Below are positions 29,807 through 38,573 of a stretch of 64,000 nucleotides of DNA, in pieces. The notes under the pieces were generated by a model that was not told where the DNA came from, did not search any database, and saw only the letters and a program-made list of their open reading frames with translations. Numbering within the stretch: position 1 is the first letter of the stretch; each line of letters begins with the position of its first letter. Both the position numbers and the translations under genes were made by a program. Origin of the DNA: an uncultured Bartonella sp. (GTDB taxonomy: Bacteria > Pseudomonadota > Alphaproteobacteria > Rhizobiales > Rhizobiaceae); the NCBI RefSeq assembly GCF_946479275.1, contig NZ_CAMLFE010000003.1:372001-436000 (forward strand), read 5' to 3'.

Positions 29807-31057
29807 ATGAACGGCAATAATATCGAAGAAAAATCCGGAAAACCGATAACCAGACGCTCGGCAGTTTTCGGCGGGGTCTGTTTCTTCAGTCTGGTTTATT
29901 CTATGCCTGCTATGGCACTGAATTCGGACATTGCGTTCCGCCGCTGGATTGCCGATTTCAAAAAGACCGCATTGAATGCCGGTATTACATCAGCAACTTT
30001 CAATCTGGCCTTCAAAGGGGTCGATTCTCCCGATCTCGAGGTTTTGAAAAAAGCTGCTTACCAACCGGAATTTACCGATCCGACCTGGAATTATTTTGAC
30101 AACCGTGTGCAGGATAATGCGATTGCACTCGGCCGCGCGCATGGCAAAAAATGGGCAAAATGGCTAAGCGCAATCGAAAAACGTTTTGGCGTCGATCGCA
30201 ATATTCTTTTGGCTATCTGGTCGATTGAATCCGATTTCGGAGAGGCCATGGATCGCGATACAGCGATGCGCGATGCCATTCGTTCACTTGCTACTCTCGG
30301 TTATGGTGACAAACGAAGAGCAAAATATGCACAAACACAGTTGATCGCGGCATTAAAAATTCTTCAGTCCGGCGATATTGACCGGGCTCATTTGCAAGGT
30401 TCCTGGGCTGGTGCTTTGGGACATACGCAATTCATTCCCACGAGTTACCTTATTTATGCTGTCGATATGGATGGCGATGGCAAGCGCGATATATGGACAT
30501 CGGTTCCCGACGCTCTGGCAACTGCAGCCAACCTTTTAAAGAAAAATGGCTGGCAGGAAGGTCGCGGCTGGGGCTATGAAGTTATTCTGCCTGAAAATGG
30601 CAAATTCCCGCCCGGTTCGCTTACGCTTTCCGAATGGGCAAAAATGGGGGTCAAGCGTGCCGATGGCAAGCCATTTGCAAATCCTTCGGATAAAGCAACC
30701 TTGAAGCTCCCCGATGGACGTAAAGGACCGGTATTTCTGGTCACAAAAAATTTCTTTGTTATCAAACGTTATAACAGTGCCGATCGTTATGCATTGGCTG
30801 TAGGTCTTCTGTCCGACCGTATTGCTGGTCGTCCGGGACTGGTCAAAGATTGGAACCGTCCATTTTCTCCGCTTAACATTCAGGAACGGCAGGAATTGCA
30901 AACAAGATTGACGAAAATGGGTTACTATCATGGCAACATTGATGGCAAAAACGGTGAAGTAACCAAAAAAGCTATTCAGGCTTTTCAAAGCCATAACGGT
31001 TTGCCAACCGATGGCAACCCGAGCCGTGAATTATTGACAATTCTGCGCAGCCGTTAA
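29807..31057 (+). CDS. Lytic murein transglycosylase (MltB-like) with peptidoglycan-binding domain
   Basis: 416 aa from ATG 29807. An ATG at 29786 would add seven residues but lacks a clear ribosome binding site, while GGAG precedes 29807. The N-terminus contains TRRSAVFGGVCFFSLVYSMP, a twin-arginine-like signal with probable cleavage after MAMAL-type residues near 42. The SLT_2 catalytic domain follows; LLAIWSIESDFG holds the catalytic glutamate, with AGALGHTQFIPTSYL and VDMDGDGKRDIW downstream. A PG_binding_1 domain is at the C-terminus (about 355-416, LQTRLTKMGYYHGNIDGKNG). It cleaves peptidoglycan glycan strands in the periplasm, forming 1,6-anhydro ends. Confidence 0.9.
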   Translation: MNGNNIEEKSGKPITRRSAVFGGVCFFSLVYSMPAMALNSDIAFRRWIADFKKTALNAGITSATFNLAFKGVDSPDLEVLKKAAYQPEFTDPTWNYFDNRVQDNAIALGRAHGKKWAKWLSAIEKRFGVDRNILLAIWSIESDFGEAMDRDTAMRDAIRSLATLGYGDKRRAKYAQTQLIAALKILQSGDIDRAHLQGSWAGALGHTQFIPTSYLIYAVDMDGDGKRDIWTSVPDALATAANLLKKNGWQEGRGWGYEVILPENGKFPPGSLTLSEWAKMGVKRADGKPFANPSDKATLKLPDGRKGPVFLVTKNFFVIKRYNSADRYALAVGLLSDRIAGRPGLVKDWNRPFSPLNIQERQELQTRLTKMGYYHGNIDGKNGEVTKKAIQAFQSHNGLPTDGNPSRELLTILRSR

Positions 31058-31073
31058 ATCCGGAAAACTGTTG

Positions 31074-32138
31074 ATGAAAAAAATACTCCGGTTCGTCGTA
31101 ATGTTTTTGCCACTTGGTATGTTGGCATTTGCGCCTGAAAGTGCCGATGCGCGTAATCTTTTAGACATTATTTTCGGACGCAAACAACAGACGCAACCGG
31201 CCTATCCTCCGCCCCCGCCACCGGTGAAGAAAAAACGCGTTGTCAAGTCACCAGCACCCGAGAAAACCAAACAGAAAGCGCAGAATGCAAAACGCGTTCT
31301 GGTATTGGGCGACTTTGTGGGAAATGCAGTTGCCGACGGGTTGAACCAGCTTTATGCTGAAAATCCGAATGTCGTTATTCTAACGTCAACAAATTCATCT
31401 TCAGGTTTGATGAATGACAACCATTATAATTGGCTCGATAATATCCCGAAGCTCGTTGCCAAAGACAAACCCGACATTATTGTCATGACACTTGGCGCCA
31501 ATGACAATCAAACGATAAAATCCGGTGACAAAACAATCAATGTCGAAGACAAGGAATGGAGTGACAATTATCGTCAACGGATCGTTGCTCTCTCGTCGGC
31601 ACTCAAACAAACTGGAAAACCGTTTTTGTGGCTGGGTGACCCCTCTTTCAAAGACCCCCAACTCAGTCAAACCGTTTCTTCACTCAACAGACTTTACAAA
31701 CAACAGATGGAAGGCGCGGGTGGCCATTTTGTCGATGTCTGGGAAGGCTTTGTCGATGATCAGGGAAAGTTTGCACTTTCCGGCTATGACGTAAATGGAA
31801 AAACCGTGCGGCTTAGAGCCAATGACGGGATTAACTTTACCAGCGCTGGCAAAAAAAAGCTCGCCTTCTATCTTGAAAAGCCATTAGAAAATATCATCAA
31901 TTTGAACAGCAACGATGACGCCGACAAGGTCAAGGTTGATCCGAACGGTCCCGTCATTTCTATTCTACCGCGAAATGTTGATCGCGTCGCACCTATAGGA
32001 TTTTATGATATGGCAGGGCAAAACAACGGGTTGTTGGGAGACACCGAAACACCAAAGCCTGAAAAAGCAGAAGACCATTGGGTGCCTAAAAATGGCAAAG
32101 AGCCAGGGCGTGCGGATAACTTTTCTTCTCGCCAGTAA
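31074..32138 (+). CDS. DUF459/SGNH-hydrolase-like secreted protein
   Basis: 354 aa from ATG 31074 (a TTG directly before it is less likely). A signal peptide (KKILRFVVMFLPLGMLAFAPESADA) is followed by a proline-rich linker (residues about 40-65, PAYPPPPPPVKKKR) and a domain starting RVLVLGDFVGNAVADGL, which resembles the SGNH hydrolase first block with D in place of the usual GDS serine. GANDNQ resembles block III (GxND). This matches the DUF459 family of rhizobia, probably periplasmic. It begins 16 bases after the transglycosylase, so both are likely co-transcribed and may act on the cell wall. The missing catalytic serine position makes enzymatic activity uncertain. Confidence 0.78.
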   Translation: MKKILRFVVMFLPLGMLAFAPESADARNLLDIIFGRKQQTQPAYPPPPPPVKKKRVVKSPAPEKTKQKAQNAKRVLVLGDFVGNAVADGLNQLYAENPNVVILTSTNSSSGLMNDNHYNWLDNIPKLVAKDKPDIIVMTLGANDNQTIKSGDKTINVEDKEWSDNYRQRIVALSSALKQTGKPFLWLGDPSFKDPQLSQTVSSLNRLYKQQMEGAGGHFVDVWEGFVDDQGKFALSGYDVNGKTVRLRANDGINFTSAGKKKLAFYLEKPLENIINLNSNDDADKVKVDPNGPVISILPRNVDRVAPIGFYDMAGQNNGLLGDTETPKPEKAEDHWVPKNGKEPGRADNFSSRQ

Positions 32139-32461
32139 GATCAGTCATTCAAATCAATCGAAAAGCAATCGATAAAGCGGGCCGAAATATAATTCACGCC
32201 CAGAAAATAATTGTCAAAAACAATTGCCGATCAGAAAATGCAATGACATCAAAATTCAAGAGCAGCACTTGAACCGAATTTAAAATTGTTTGTTAAAGGC
32301 TCTGAGTAAATTTTCTTTGCCTTACCAAGTAAAACCGACTCGAAAAACAGCAAGCAAAGCCGGAAATGTTCGTGGGTAAAGGGATTGAACAAAATGAAAT
32401 CGAGGTCACTATATAACGGGGAGCCCAGAAAATTCCCAAAAAAGCAAACTTGCTTTCTCTT
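32139..32461. other. Intergenic region between convergent genes
   Basis: About 320 bases. Only a weak inverted repeat, AATTGT/ACAATT near 32203-32220, is visible, and no gene. It must contain the 3' ends of both flanking transcripts. Confidence 0.4.
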
Positions 32462-32911
32462 CTATACGACAGCCTCTTCGATTTCATCCAATGTATCGTC
32501 GGACAGACCGAAATTGCGGCCGATTTCCTGAATAAGAACATGGGTGATAATATCACCCAGCGCTTCATCATTTTCTGTCCAATAATCAAGGATCGGCCGT
32601 CTAAACAATGTAATCCTGTTGGTTTCGTTACCGGTATTCAGAGAAAAACGTTCGCTAATGCCCTGCCCTTCAAACAGGCCCAAAAGTTCAAAGGGAGATT
32701 CCAGTCCCATATCGTCCATCATTTGGTCATCAGGAAAATCTGTGACCGATATAACCAGATTGTCACAGAGAACGCGAAATCTTGATGGCAAATTTGCAAA
32801 TGCGTTGCGGGCAATTGAATCAATTTCATTCAGACTAGGAGACAGGCGGGCAGCCCAATTATGACTATGATCTGTTCTAGCCATATAAATTACATGCTCC
32901 GTTTCACTCAT
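32462..32911 (-). CDS. Zincin-like metallopeptidase family protein with degenerate active site
   Basis: 149 aa of the small alphaproteobacterial 'metallopeptidase family' (zincin-like, MMP/MtfA-like fold). It shows FANLPSRFRVLCDNLVISVTDFPDD, ELLGLFEGQGI, NRITLFRRPILDYW and GLSDDTLDEIEEA. Family members carry HEIGHHFG in the C-terminal helix. Here the same place reads QEIGRNFG (codons CAG GAA ATC GGC CGC AAT TTC GGC), so two zinc histidines are replaced while the glutamate stays. Metal binding, and therefore proteolysis, should be lost, yet the rest of the fold is intact. Start is uncertain: ATG 32911 or ATG 32884. It is convergent with the SGNH-like gene. Confidence 0.8.
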   Translation of the reverse strand: MSETEHVIYMARTDHSHNWAARLSPSLNEIDSIARNAFANLPSRFRVLCDNLVISVTDFPDDQMMDDMGLESPFELLGLFEGQGISERFSLNTGNETNRITLFRRPILDYWTENDEALGDIITHVLIQEIGRNFGLSDDTLDEIEEAVV

Positions 32912-32994
32912 AAAAACACACCGGGTCGCCAGTGTGTGAAAGCAGCTATTTTCAATTGCTGCAAATTAATTTTGATTTTTCAAACCTGATTTAT

Positions 32995-33600
32995 TCAAGC
33001 CCATGGATGCGCTTTAGCGTTCTTTTTTTCGAAAGAATCGATCTCAGATACTTTGCGCATGGTGAGCCCGATATCATCGAGACCATTTAACAGACAATGA
33101 CGACGAAATTCATCAACATCAAATTTCAAAGTGCCACCATCAGGACCATGAATTTCCTTTTTTTCAAGGTCGATTGTCATCGTTGAATTGGCACCACGTT
33201 CTGCATCGTCCATCAGTTTTTGTAAATCTTCGGGGCTGACGATGATCGGCAAAATGCCGTTTTTAAAGCAGTTATTATAAAAAATATCGGCAAATGAGGT
33301 CGATATAATGCACCTTATGCCGAAATCGGCCAATGCCCAAGGAGCATGTTCACGCGAAGAACCGCAACCAAAATTATCGCCCGCAACAATGATCTTTGCA
33401 TGACGATAAGCAGGCTTGTTCAAAACAAAATCAGGATTTTCCGAACCGTCATCGCGATAGCGCATATCTGCGAAAAGCCCTTTTCCAAGGCCGGTACGCT
33501 TGATTGTTTTCAAATAATTTTTCGGAATGATCATATCGGTGTCGATATTAACCACCGGCATTGGCGCTGCGACGCCCGTCAGTGTTGTGAACTTTTCCAT
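32995..33600 (-). CDS. leuD: 3-isopropylmalate dehydratase small subunit
   Basis: 201 aa, normal for LeuD. The motifs [37 protein letters not shown] and [17 protein letters not shown] are characteristic of the aconitase swivelling domain. With LeuC it isomerises 2- to 3-isopropylmalate in leucine synthesis. leuC is not adjacent, as is common in Hyphomicrobiales. Its presence implies leucine prototrophy if the rest of the pathway exists elsewhere. Confidence 0.93.
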   Translation of the reverse strand: MEKFTTLTGVAAPMPVVNIDTDMIIPKNYLKTIKRTGLGKGLFADMRYRDDGSENPDFVLNKPAYRHAKIIVAGDNFGCGSSREHAPWALADFGIRCIISTSFADIFYNNCFKNGILPIIVSPEDLQKLMDDAERGANSTMTIDLEKKEIHGPDGGTLKFDVDEFRRHCLLNGLDDIGLTMRKVSEIDSFEKKNAKAHPWA

Positions 33601-33829
33601 TTTTCAAAATCCGAATTTTAGAGTTTTTCCAATGTCTCTTACTACTGCACGATTAAGCTGTCAAAAGCGAAAGATTTCAAGTTTTCCTCTGACATATCTT
33701 AAATATAAAGTTTGGAAATTGCCTCTAAACACCTAACCTTTCGATTTTCGTTTCAAGTCTCTTGGCTTTTCCAATTTTTCCAATCGCATGTTCCGGTTTT
33801 TAATTTTTATACGCGGGCTTTGAATAAAA

Positions 33830-33866
33830 CCAAAAACCGAATGAGAGGATTTCTCCACTCATCCGA
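33830..33866 (-). terminator. Terminator of the M3 peptidase gene
   Basis: On the minus strand, CGGATGAG pairs with CTCATTCG (one G-U pair) around an inner GGA/TCC stem and GAAA loop, then a T-rich tract (plus-strand AAAAACC at 33831-33837). It lies about 35 bases after the stop. Confidence 0.65.
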
Positions 33867-33898
33867 TTGGATAAAATCAAGCCAAAAAATATTTCCAA

Positions 33899-35923
33899 TC
33901 AAATTCCGCGTTTTCTCATCAATGCATCGGGGCTCGGCAAGCGGCCGCGGAATGCCTTGTAGAGTTCTTCGGGATCGCGGCTTCCGCCAGCTGAATAAAT
34001 ATATTTTTTCAGCTTTTCCGCCGTTTGCGGGTCAAAGGCGTTGCCGGTTTCCTCAAAAGCCTCGAATGCATCTGAATCAAGAACTTCCGCCCACATATAA
34101 GAATAATAGCCTGCTGAATAACCGTCACCGGTAAAAACATGGGTGAAATGCGGCGGACGGTGGCGCATTATAATTGCTTTTGGCATGCCTAATTTTTTCA
34201 ACTCTTGTTTCTCGAATTCTGTCGGGTCATCAACCTTTCCGCCAGCATGGAAAGCCATGTCGACAAGTGCGGAAGCAGTAAATTCGACAGCATCAAAACC
34301 GCCATTGAAAGTGCGTGCAGCCAAAACCTTGTCAAGCAGCTCCTGTGGCATATGCTCGCCGGTTTTGACGTTTCTGGCATAAGTTTTCAATGTTTCAGGA
34401 ACAGTAACCCAATGTTCGAACAATTGCGAAGGAAGTTCTACAAAATCTCTGGCAACCGAAGTTCCCGAAACCGATGGCCATGTAACTTCCGACAACAGAC
34501 CATGGAGGGCATGTCCGAATTCGTGAAACAGAGTTCGTGCATCATCCAATGACAAAAGTGCCGGTTTTCCCTTGGGCGGTTTGGCAAAATTACAAATATT
34601 GTAGATGATCGGTTTACGCCCTTTTCCCAGATGATGTTCGGTTTGTAATTCACTCATCCATGCGCCGGAACGTTTGCTCGGACGGGCAAAATAATCGCCA
34701 ATGAAAAGCCCGCGTAAGGTTCCGTCTGGATTTTTTACCTCGAAAAGTCTGGCATCCTGATGCCAAAGCGGTACTCCATGTTTTTCTTCGAAAGTTACGC
34801 CGAAAAGTTTCTTTGCCGTGGCAAATGCGGCTTCAATCATTTTATTCAGTTCAAAATAGACTTTGACCGAAGCTTCGTCGAACGAAAATAATTTGGTGCG
34901 CAGTTTCTCGGCATAATATCGCCAATCCCAAGCGGCCAACTCGTCATTGCTTCCCGTTTGTGCTGCCATTTTTTGCAGCTCTTCTGCTTCTTTCTCAGCC
35001 TTTGCAACCGCCCGCTTCCAGACAGGCATTAAAAGTTTCATCACATTATCGGGCGTTTTAGCCATTGTGTTATCAAGTTTGAAATCAGCAAAGGATTTGA
35101 AGCCGAGAAGTTTTGCCTTTTCATCACGCAATGCCACAATCTCGCTAATAATCTTCCGGTTATCATTTTTATTGCCGTTTTCACCACGCTTTGCCCATGC
35201 TTCAAAAGCAATCTGACGCAAATCCCGACGGTCGGAAAAAGTAAGAAACGGTTCCACGACAGAACGAGCAAGTGTCAATGCGTAGGAATCCGGTTTTCCC
35301 CTTTCGTTTGCCGTCTCCTTCATCGTCGCAACAAGGTCATCGGGAAGGCCTGCCAGATCCTTTTTTTCTAGATAAAGAACCCACTCGGCTTCATCATTCA
35401 ACACATGTTGGCCGAACTGTGCACCAAGCAATGCCAATCGCTCATTTATCTCCGCCAGCCTTTTTTTATCCTTTTCATCAAGAAGCGCACCGTTACGGAC
35501 AAAACCTTTCCAGGTAAGCTCGATCACACGCGTGGTTTCGGCATCGAATGCGTTTTTCTTCGCTTCATCATGAAGAGTATTAATTTTTGCGAAAAGCCGC
35601 GGATCCATCATCAATTTTGAAGAATAACGTGATAACTTCGGTACAAAATCCTGTTCCAATTGCTGAATGAGATCATTGCTATAGGCACCTGAACGGAGAA
35701 AGAAAACCGAACATACATGGTCAAGTGGCTGACCTGCCAGTTCGAACGACTGTAAAAAACCGTCAATTGTGGCAGGTTCCGGAGAGGCAGCAATTTCTTC
35801 AATTTCGGCTTCGGCATCTTTTAAAGCATCTTCGAAAGCAGGCTTGAAATCTTCATCGCGAATTTTTGAAAAATCGGGCAAACCTTCAAAGCCTGACCAC
35901 TCCAGCAACGCCGTTTTTGACAT
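33899..35923 (-). CDS. M3 family oligopeptidase (Dcp/OpdA-like)
   Basis: 674 aa. Zinc motif HEFGH at residues 467-471 (FHEFGHALHGLLS), followed by the downstream glutamate region. The C-terminal half contains RTFNGGFDAVEFTASALVDM, GYSAGYYSYMWAEVL and FRGRLPSPDALMRKRG, typical of the OpdA/Dcp branch of thimet oligopeptidases. It degrades short peptides in the cytoplasm, in line with the peptide import operon about 8 kb away. I choose ATG 35923 because GGAG lies just upstream (ATTGGAGAAAAAAT); the frame is open nine codons further. E. coli OpdA is 680 aa, so the length is normal. Confidence 0.92.
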   Translation of the reverse strand: MSKTALLEWSGFEGLPDFSKIRDEDFKPAFEDALKDAEAEIEEIAASPEPATIDGFLQSFELAGQPLDHVCSVFFLRSGAYSNDLIQQLEQDFVPKLSRYSSKLMMDPRLFAKINTLHDEAKKNAFDAETTRVIELTWKGFVRNGALLDEKDKKRLAEINERLALLGAQFGQHVLNDEAEWVLYLEKKDLAGLPDDLVATMKETANERGKPDSYALTLARSVVEPFLTFSDRRDLRQIAFEAWAKRGENGNKNDNRKIISEIVALRDEKAKLLGFKSFADFKLDNTMAKTPDNVMKLLMPVWKRAVAKAEKEAEELQKMAAQTGSNDELAAWDWRYYAEKLRTKLFSFDEASVKVYFELNKMIEAAFATAKKLFGVTFEEKHGVPLWHQDARLFEVKNPDGTLRGLFIGDYFARPSKRSGAWMSELQTEHHLGKGRKPIIYNICNFAKPPKGKPALLSLDDARTLFHEFGHALHGLLSEVTWPSVSGTSVARDFVELPSQLFEHWVTVPETLKTYARNVKTGEHMPQELLDKVLAARTFNGGFDAVEFTASALVDMAFHAGGKVDDPTEFEKQELKKLGMPKAIIMRHRPPHFTHVFTGDGYSAGYYSYMWAEVLDSDAFEAFEETGNAFDPQTAEKLKKYIYSAGGSRDPEELYKAFRGRLPSPDALMRKRGI

Positions 35924-36304
35924 ATTTTTTCTCCAATAATTTTGCTGCAATTCATTTGCAATTGGTCAATACGTTATTCATGTAATGATTAAAACTATGA
36001 ATGCCAGCATCCCAGGAACACTTTTAGACAATTACGAAAACAGTTTTAAACAGGCAATCAATTTCATTAAAGCGATATTGTTACCTCTTCCGATTATCCA
36101 ACATTGTCGCTCTCACAACATTTTATTACAAATAGTGCCTTAAAAATTCGACTGACACATCGTAAAAATTTAAAAAATTCCTTTGGCTAATGCCGTATTT
36201 TTAAAAGTTAAAATTCACAAATAACAAAGGACGATCCCAAATCGTAGCCGATTTCGCCGAATTTTCAGCCACCACTAAAGTTTAAGGTACCAGCCGTCTG
36301 ATCT
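35924..36304. other. Intergenic region upstream of the M3 peptidase
   Basis: About 380 bases between two minus-strand genes with no ORF worth calling. It should contain the peptidase promoter (near 35950-36050). Nothing else is recognisable. Confidence 0.4.
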
Positions 36305-37882
36305 TCAATCTTTATACATATTTGAAAATCTTATCATGCCATCCGGATAAGGATGGAATCCATGGAGTTTTTTGGTGTAGGCATAGATATAATCGGGATG
36401 ACCAAGATAGATGATCGGCATATCTTCCTGAAGCACAGATGCGGCATAATGATAAAGATCGGCTCTTTCTACCGGATCAAGTGTCTCACGTGCAGCTGAA
36501 AGTCTTTTATCAAGGTCGGGATTGCAATATTTACCGATATTGTCACCCCCTTCACAGGTCACAAACCAATAGACATTTCCATCCGGATCAATTCGTCCGC
36601 TCCATTTTTGTGCTGAAACTTCGAAGTTGCCCTGACTATTGTCAACAGCAAGTTTGGTTTCCTCTTTAGGATGAAGGCTTACATTGAAACCGGCTTCATC
36701 GGCCATGATCTTTATAGCCTGCATCACTTGAACAACTGTTGGTTCATTACTGTGGGAAATCTGAACGTCAATTTTCTGATTTGCAAAACCCGCTTGTTGA
36801 ATGAGCTCTCGTGCTTTTTCAAGGTTGCGAGGGGGAACCGGATAACCTGAATTGAACCAGATTGTATCTGGTGCCCATGGTTGGTTGCCGACAACCATCG
36901 CGCCGCCATAAACGTTATCACGAATAGAAGCGCGATCAATGGCAAGAGAAAACGCTTGCCGCAGCAATTTTTGTTGTCCAAGTGGCGTTGCTGCCCTGCT
37001 TCCATTAGCAATATTGATCGTTAAAGCAATATAGGCTTCACTCGCCATTCTTTCGGTTTGTAAGCGGGATACCGTTTTTGCTTTGGCAAAATCATTCGAA
37101 GAAAGTCGATCGGTCATATCGACAATTCCGGCACGCAAATTCGAAAACCGTACTGACGGGTCTTCAATAGACAAAAAAGTCACCCGATCAAGTTTGATTT
37201 CTTGGCTATTCCAGTAACGATCGAATTTTTCCAGAACAATCCGGTCGTGAGGAACATGCTCGACAAAACGAAAAGGTCCAGCACAAACGGGTTTGAGACC
37301 GAAGTCACTTCCCATTTCGCGAGCCGCCTTGGGAGAAACCATCACCCCTGCCCGATCGGCCAGATGTGATAAGAGTGCAGCATCGGGATATTTCAATTTG
37401 ATTGTCACTTCAAATGATCCGGTTGCTTCGATTCCGGAAACCGAAGACAACTCGTTTTCGCGAACAGAATGCGAAAAACTCATGGCTCGTTTTAAGGAAT
37501 AAATGGCAGCATCGGCATTAAACGGCGTGCCATCATGGAAGACGACATCTTTTCGTAAGTGCAACTTCAAAGTCTTTCCATCGTCGGAAAAATTCCAGCT
37601 TTGAGCGAGTTCAGGAATAAAATCCCCTTCATTCGAAATATCGATAAGTTTGTCGCACATAGCGGTATATACAAGCCGCCCTGAAAAAGTTTTTGCTAAA
37701 GCAGGATCAAGATTGTCCGGATCATCCTGCAGCGCAATTTTTAGTTCCGAGGCATTTGTCGGTGCACAGAGTAAAAAAATGCCACATCCGGATAGAAGGC
37801 ACGCTAATAAATATCTTGTTGCTGTTTTCAGCAAAAAGACCGATTTTCCGGTCAATCGAGAAAAATCGTTCAAGCGTTTCAC
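36305..37882 (-). CDS. Orphan peptide ABC transporter substrate-binding protein
   Basis: 525 aa SBP_bac_5 family member. The mature start ASELKIALQDDPDNLDPALAKTFSGRLVYTAMCDKLID and the segment DGKTLKLHLRKDVVFHDGTPFNADAAIYSLKRAM are typical. The N-terminus is unusually long: KRLNDFSRLTGKS, then a hydrophobic stretch with LLSGC (a possible lipobox) and later APTNASE (a possible signal peptidase I site). It differs clearly from the two DppA proteins. No permease or ATPase is adjacent, so it either feeds the Dpp or another transporter, or acts alone as a chaperone or sensor. Substrate unknown. Confidence 0.85.
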   Translation of the reverse strand: MKRLNDFSRLTGKSVFLLKTATRYLLACLLSGCGIFLLCAPTNASELKIALQDDPDNLDPALAKTFSGRLVYTAMCDKLIDISNEGDFIPELAQSWNFSDDGKTLKLHLRKDVVFHDGTPFNADAAIYSLKRAMSFSHSVRENELSSVSGIEATGSFEVTIKLKYPDAALLSHLADRAGVMVSPKAAREMGSDFGLKPVCAGPFRFVEHVPHDRIVLEKFDRYWNSQEIKLDRVTFLSIEDPSVRFSNLRAGIVDMTDRLSSNDFAKAKTVSRLQTERMASEAYIALTINIANGSRAATPLGQQKLLRQAFSLAIDRASIRDNVYGGAMVVGNQPWAPDTIWFNSGYPVPPRNLEKARELIQQAGFANQKIDVQISHSNEPTVVQVMQAIKIMADEAGFNVSLHPKEETKLAVDNSQGNFEVSAQKWSGRIDPDGNVYWFVTCEGGDNIGKYCNPDLDKRLSAARETLDPVERADLYHYAASVLQEDMPIIYLGHPDYIYAYTKKLHGFHPYPDGMIRFSNMYKD

Positions 37883-38573
37883 ATCAATCTCTATTCGTGG
37901 TTATGCTTTATCCTGCCGTGCACCTTGCAAGGTAGCAAATGAAGCAATCCATTTCACCAATCGTACCTCACAAACAATAGCGTTTTTGTCACAAATTGCT
38001 ATAGCGGAGATTATTATCAGAAAGATACTTTTTATCAGGAAGATACAAAGGTTGATAACCGTCTTTATTGTTCCATCTTATTTTGAATTTAACAATTCAA
38101 TACAACAAAATAATTAAGTTTCAAAAAAATAGATTCTATAAAAATATTTTATTATTTTTATCAATAAAATATTAAACGATAATAATTTTATTTAAAACAC
38201 TAATATATATTTATAATTATCAATAAATATATTATTTACCGGATAGGATTTTACAGTCAAGAATCGCGTCTTTATAAATCAAGATCATTAATTCCTTTCG
38301 CTTGTATATGCCCTTAAAAAAGCAATTCTTTAAATGAAACATGCCGCACGAAAAGCAACCAATTGGACTTGAAATTTCCACTGTTTTTTGGCTTTTCAGG
38401 AATAAAAGTGACAGATCGCCAAACAGTGCTTGACTTTCGGTCAAAACATAACAATTGAAACATCTGCGTAGGGAAATGCTCCCCCCACATGATCTGTCGG
38501 GATGTCAAACCTGCATGACAGGTTACCCCACAGGTTAAATGTCCGTAACGAACTGTCCTTAAGGAGCTCCATC
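37883..38573. other. Long AT-rich region and mgtE leader
   Basis: About 690 bases between divergent genes. 38090-38230 is almost pure A/T. Nearer mgtE the base composition rises and inverted repeats appear: TTGAC/GTCAA at 38430-38444 and the hairpin at 38508-38524. I found no match to the M-box magnesium riboswitch. The strong ribosome binding site AAGGAG (38560-38565 region) sets the mgtE start. Confidence 0.45.
38508..38524 (+). promoter_or_regulatory. Hairpin in the mgtE 5' leader
   Basis: AACCTG (38508-38513) pairs with CAGGTT (38519-38524) around CATGA. A G-rich/C-rich patch (GTAGGGAAATGCTCCCC) lies just before it. Together they could form a folded leader 50-110 bases upstream of the mgtE start. 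Confidence 0.35.

Noticed and set aside
38430-38573. M-box (ykoK) magnesium riboswitch upstream of mgtE
   Set aside because: None of the conserved M-box segments could be found; only generic hairpins are present.
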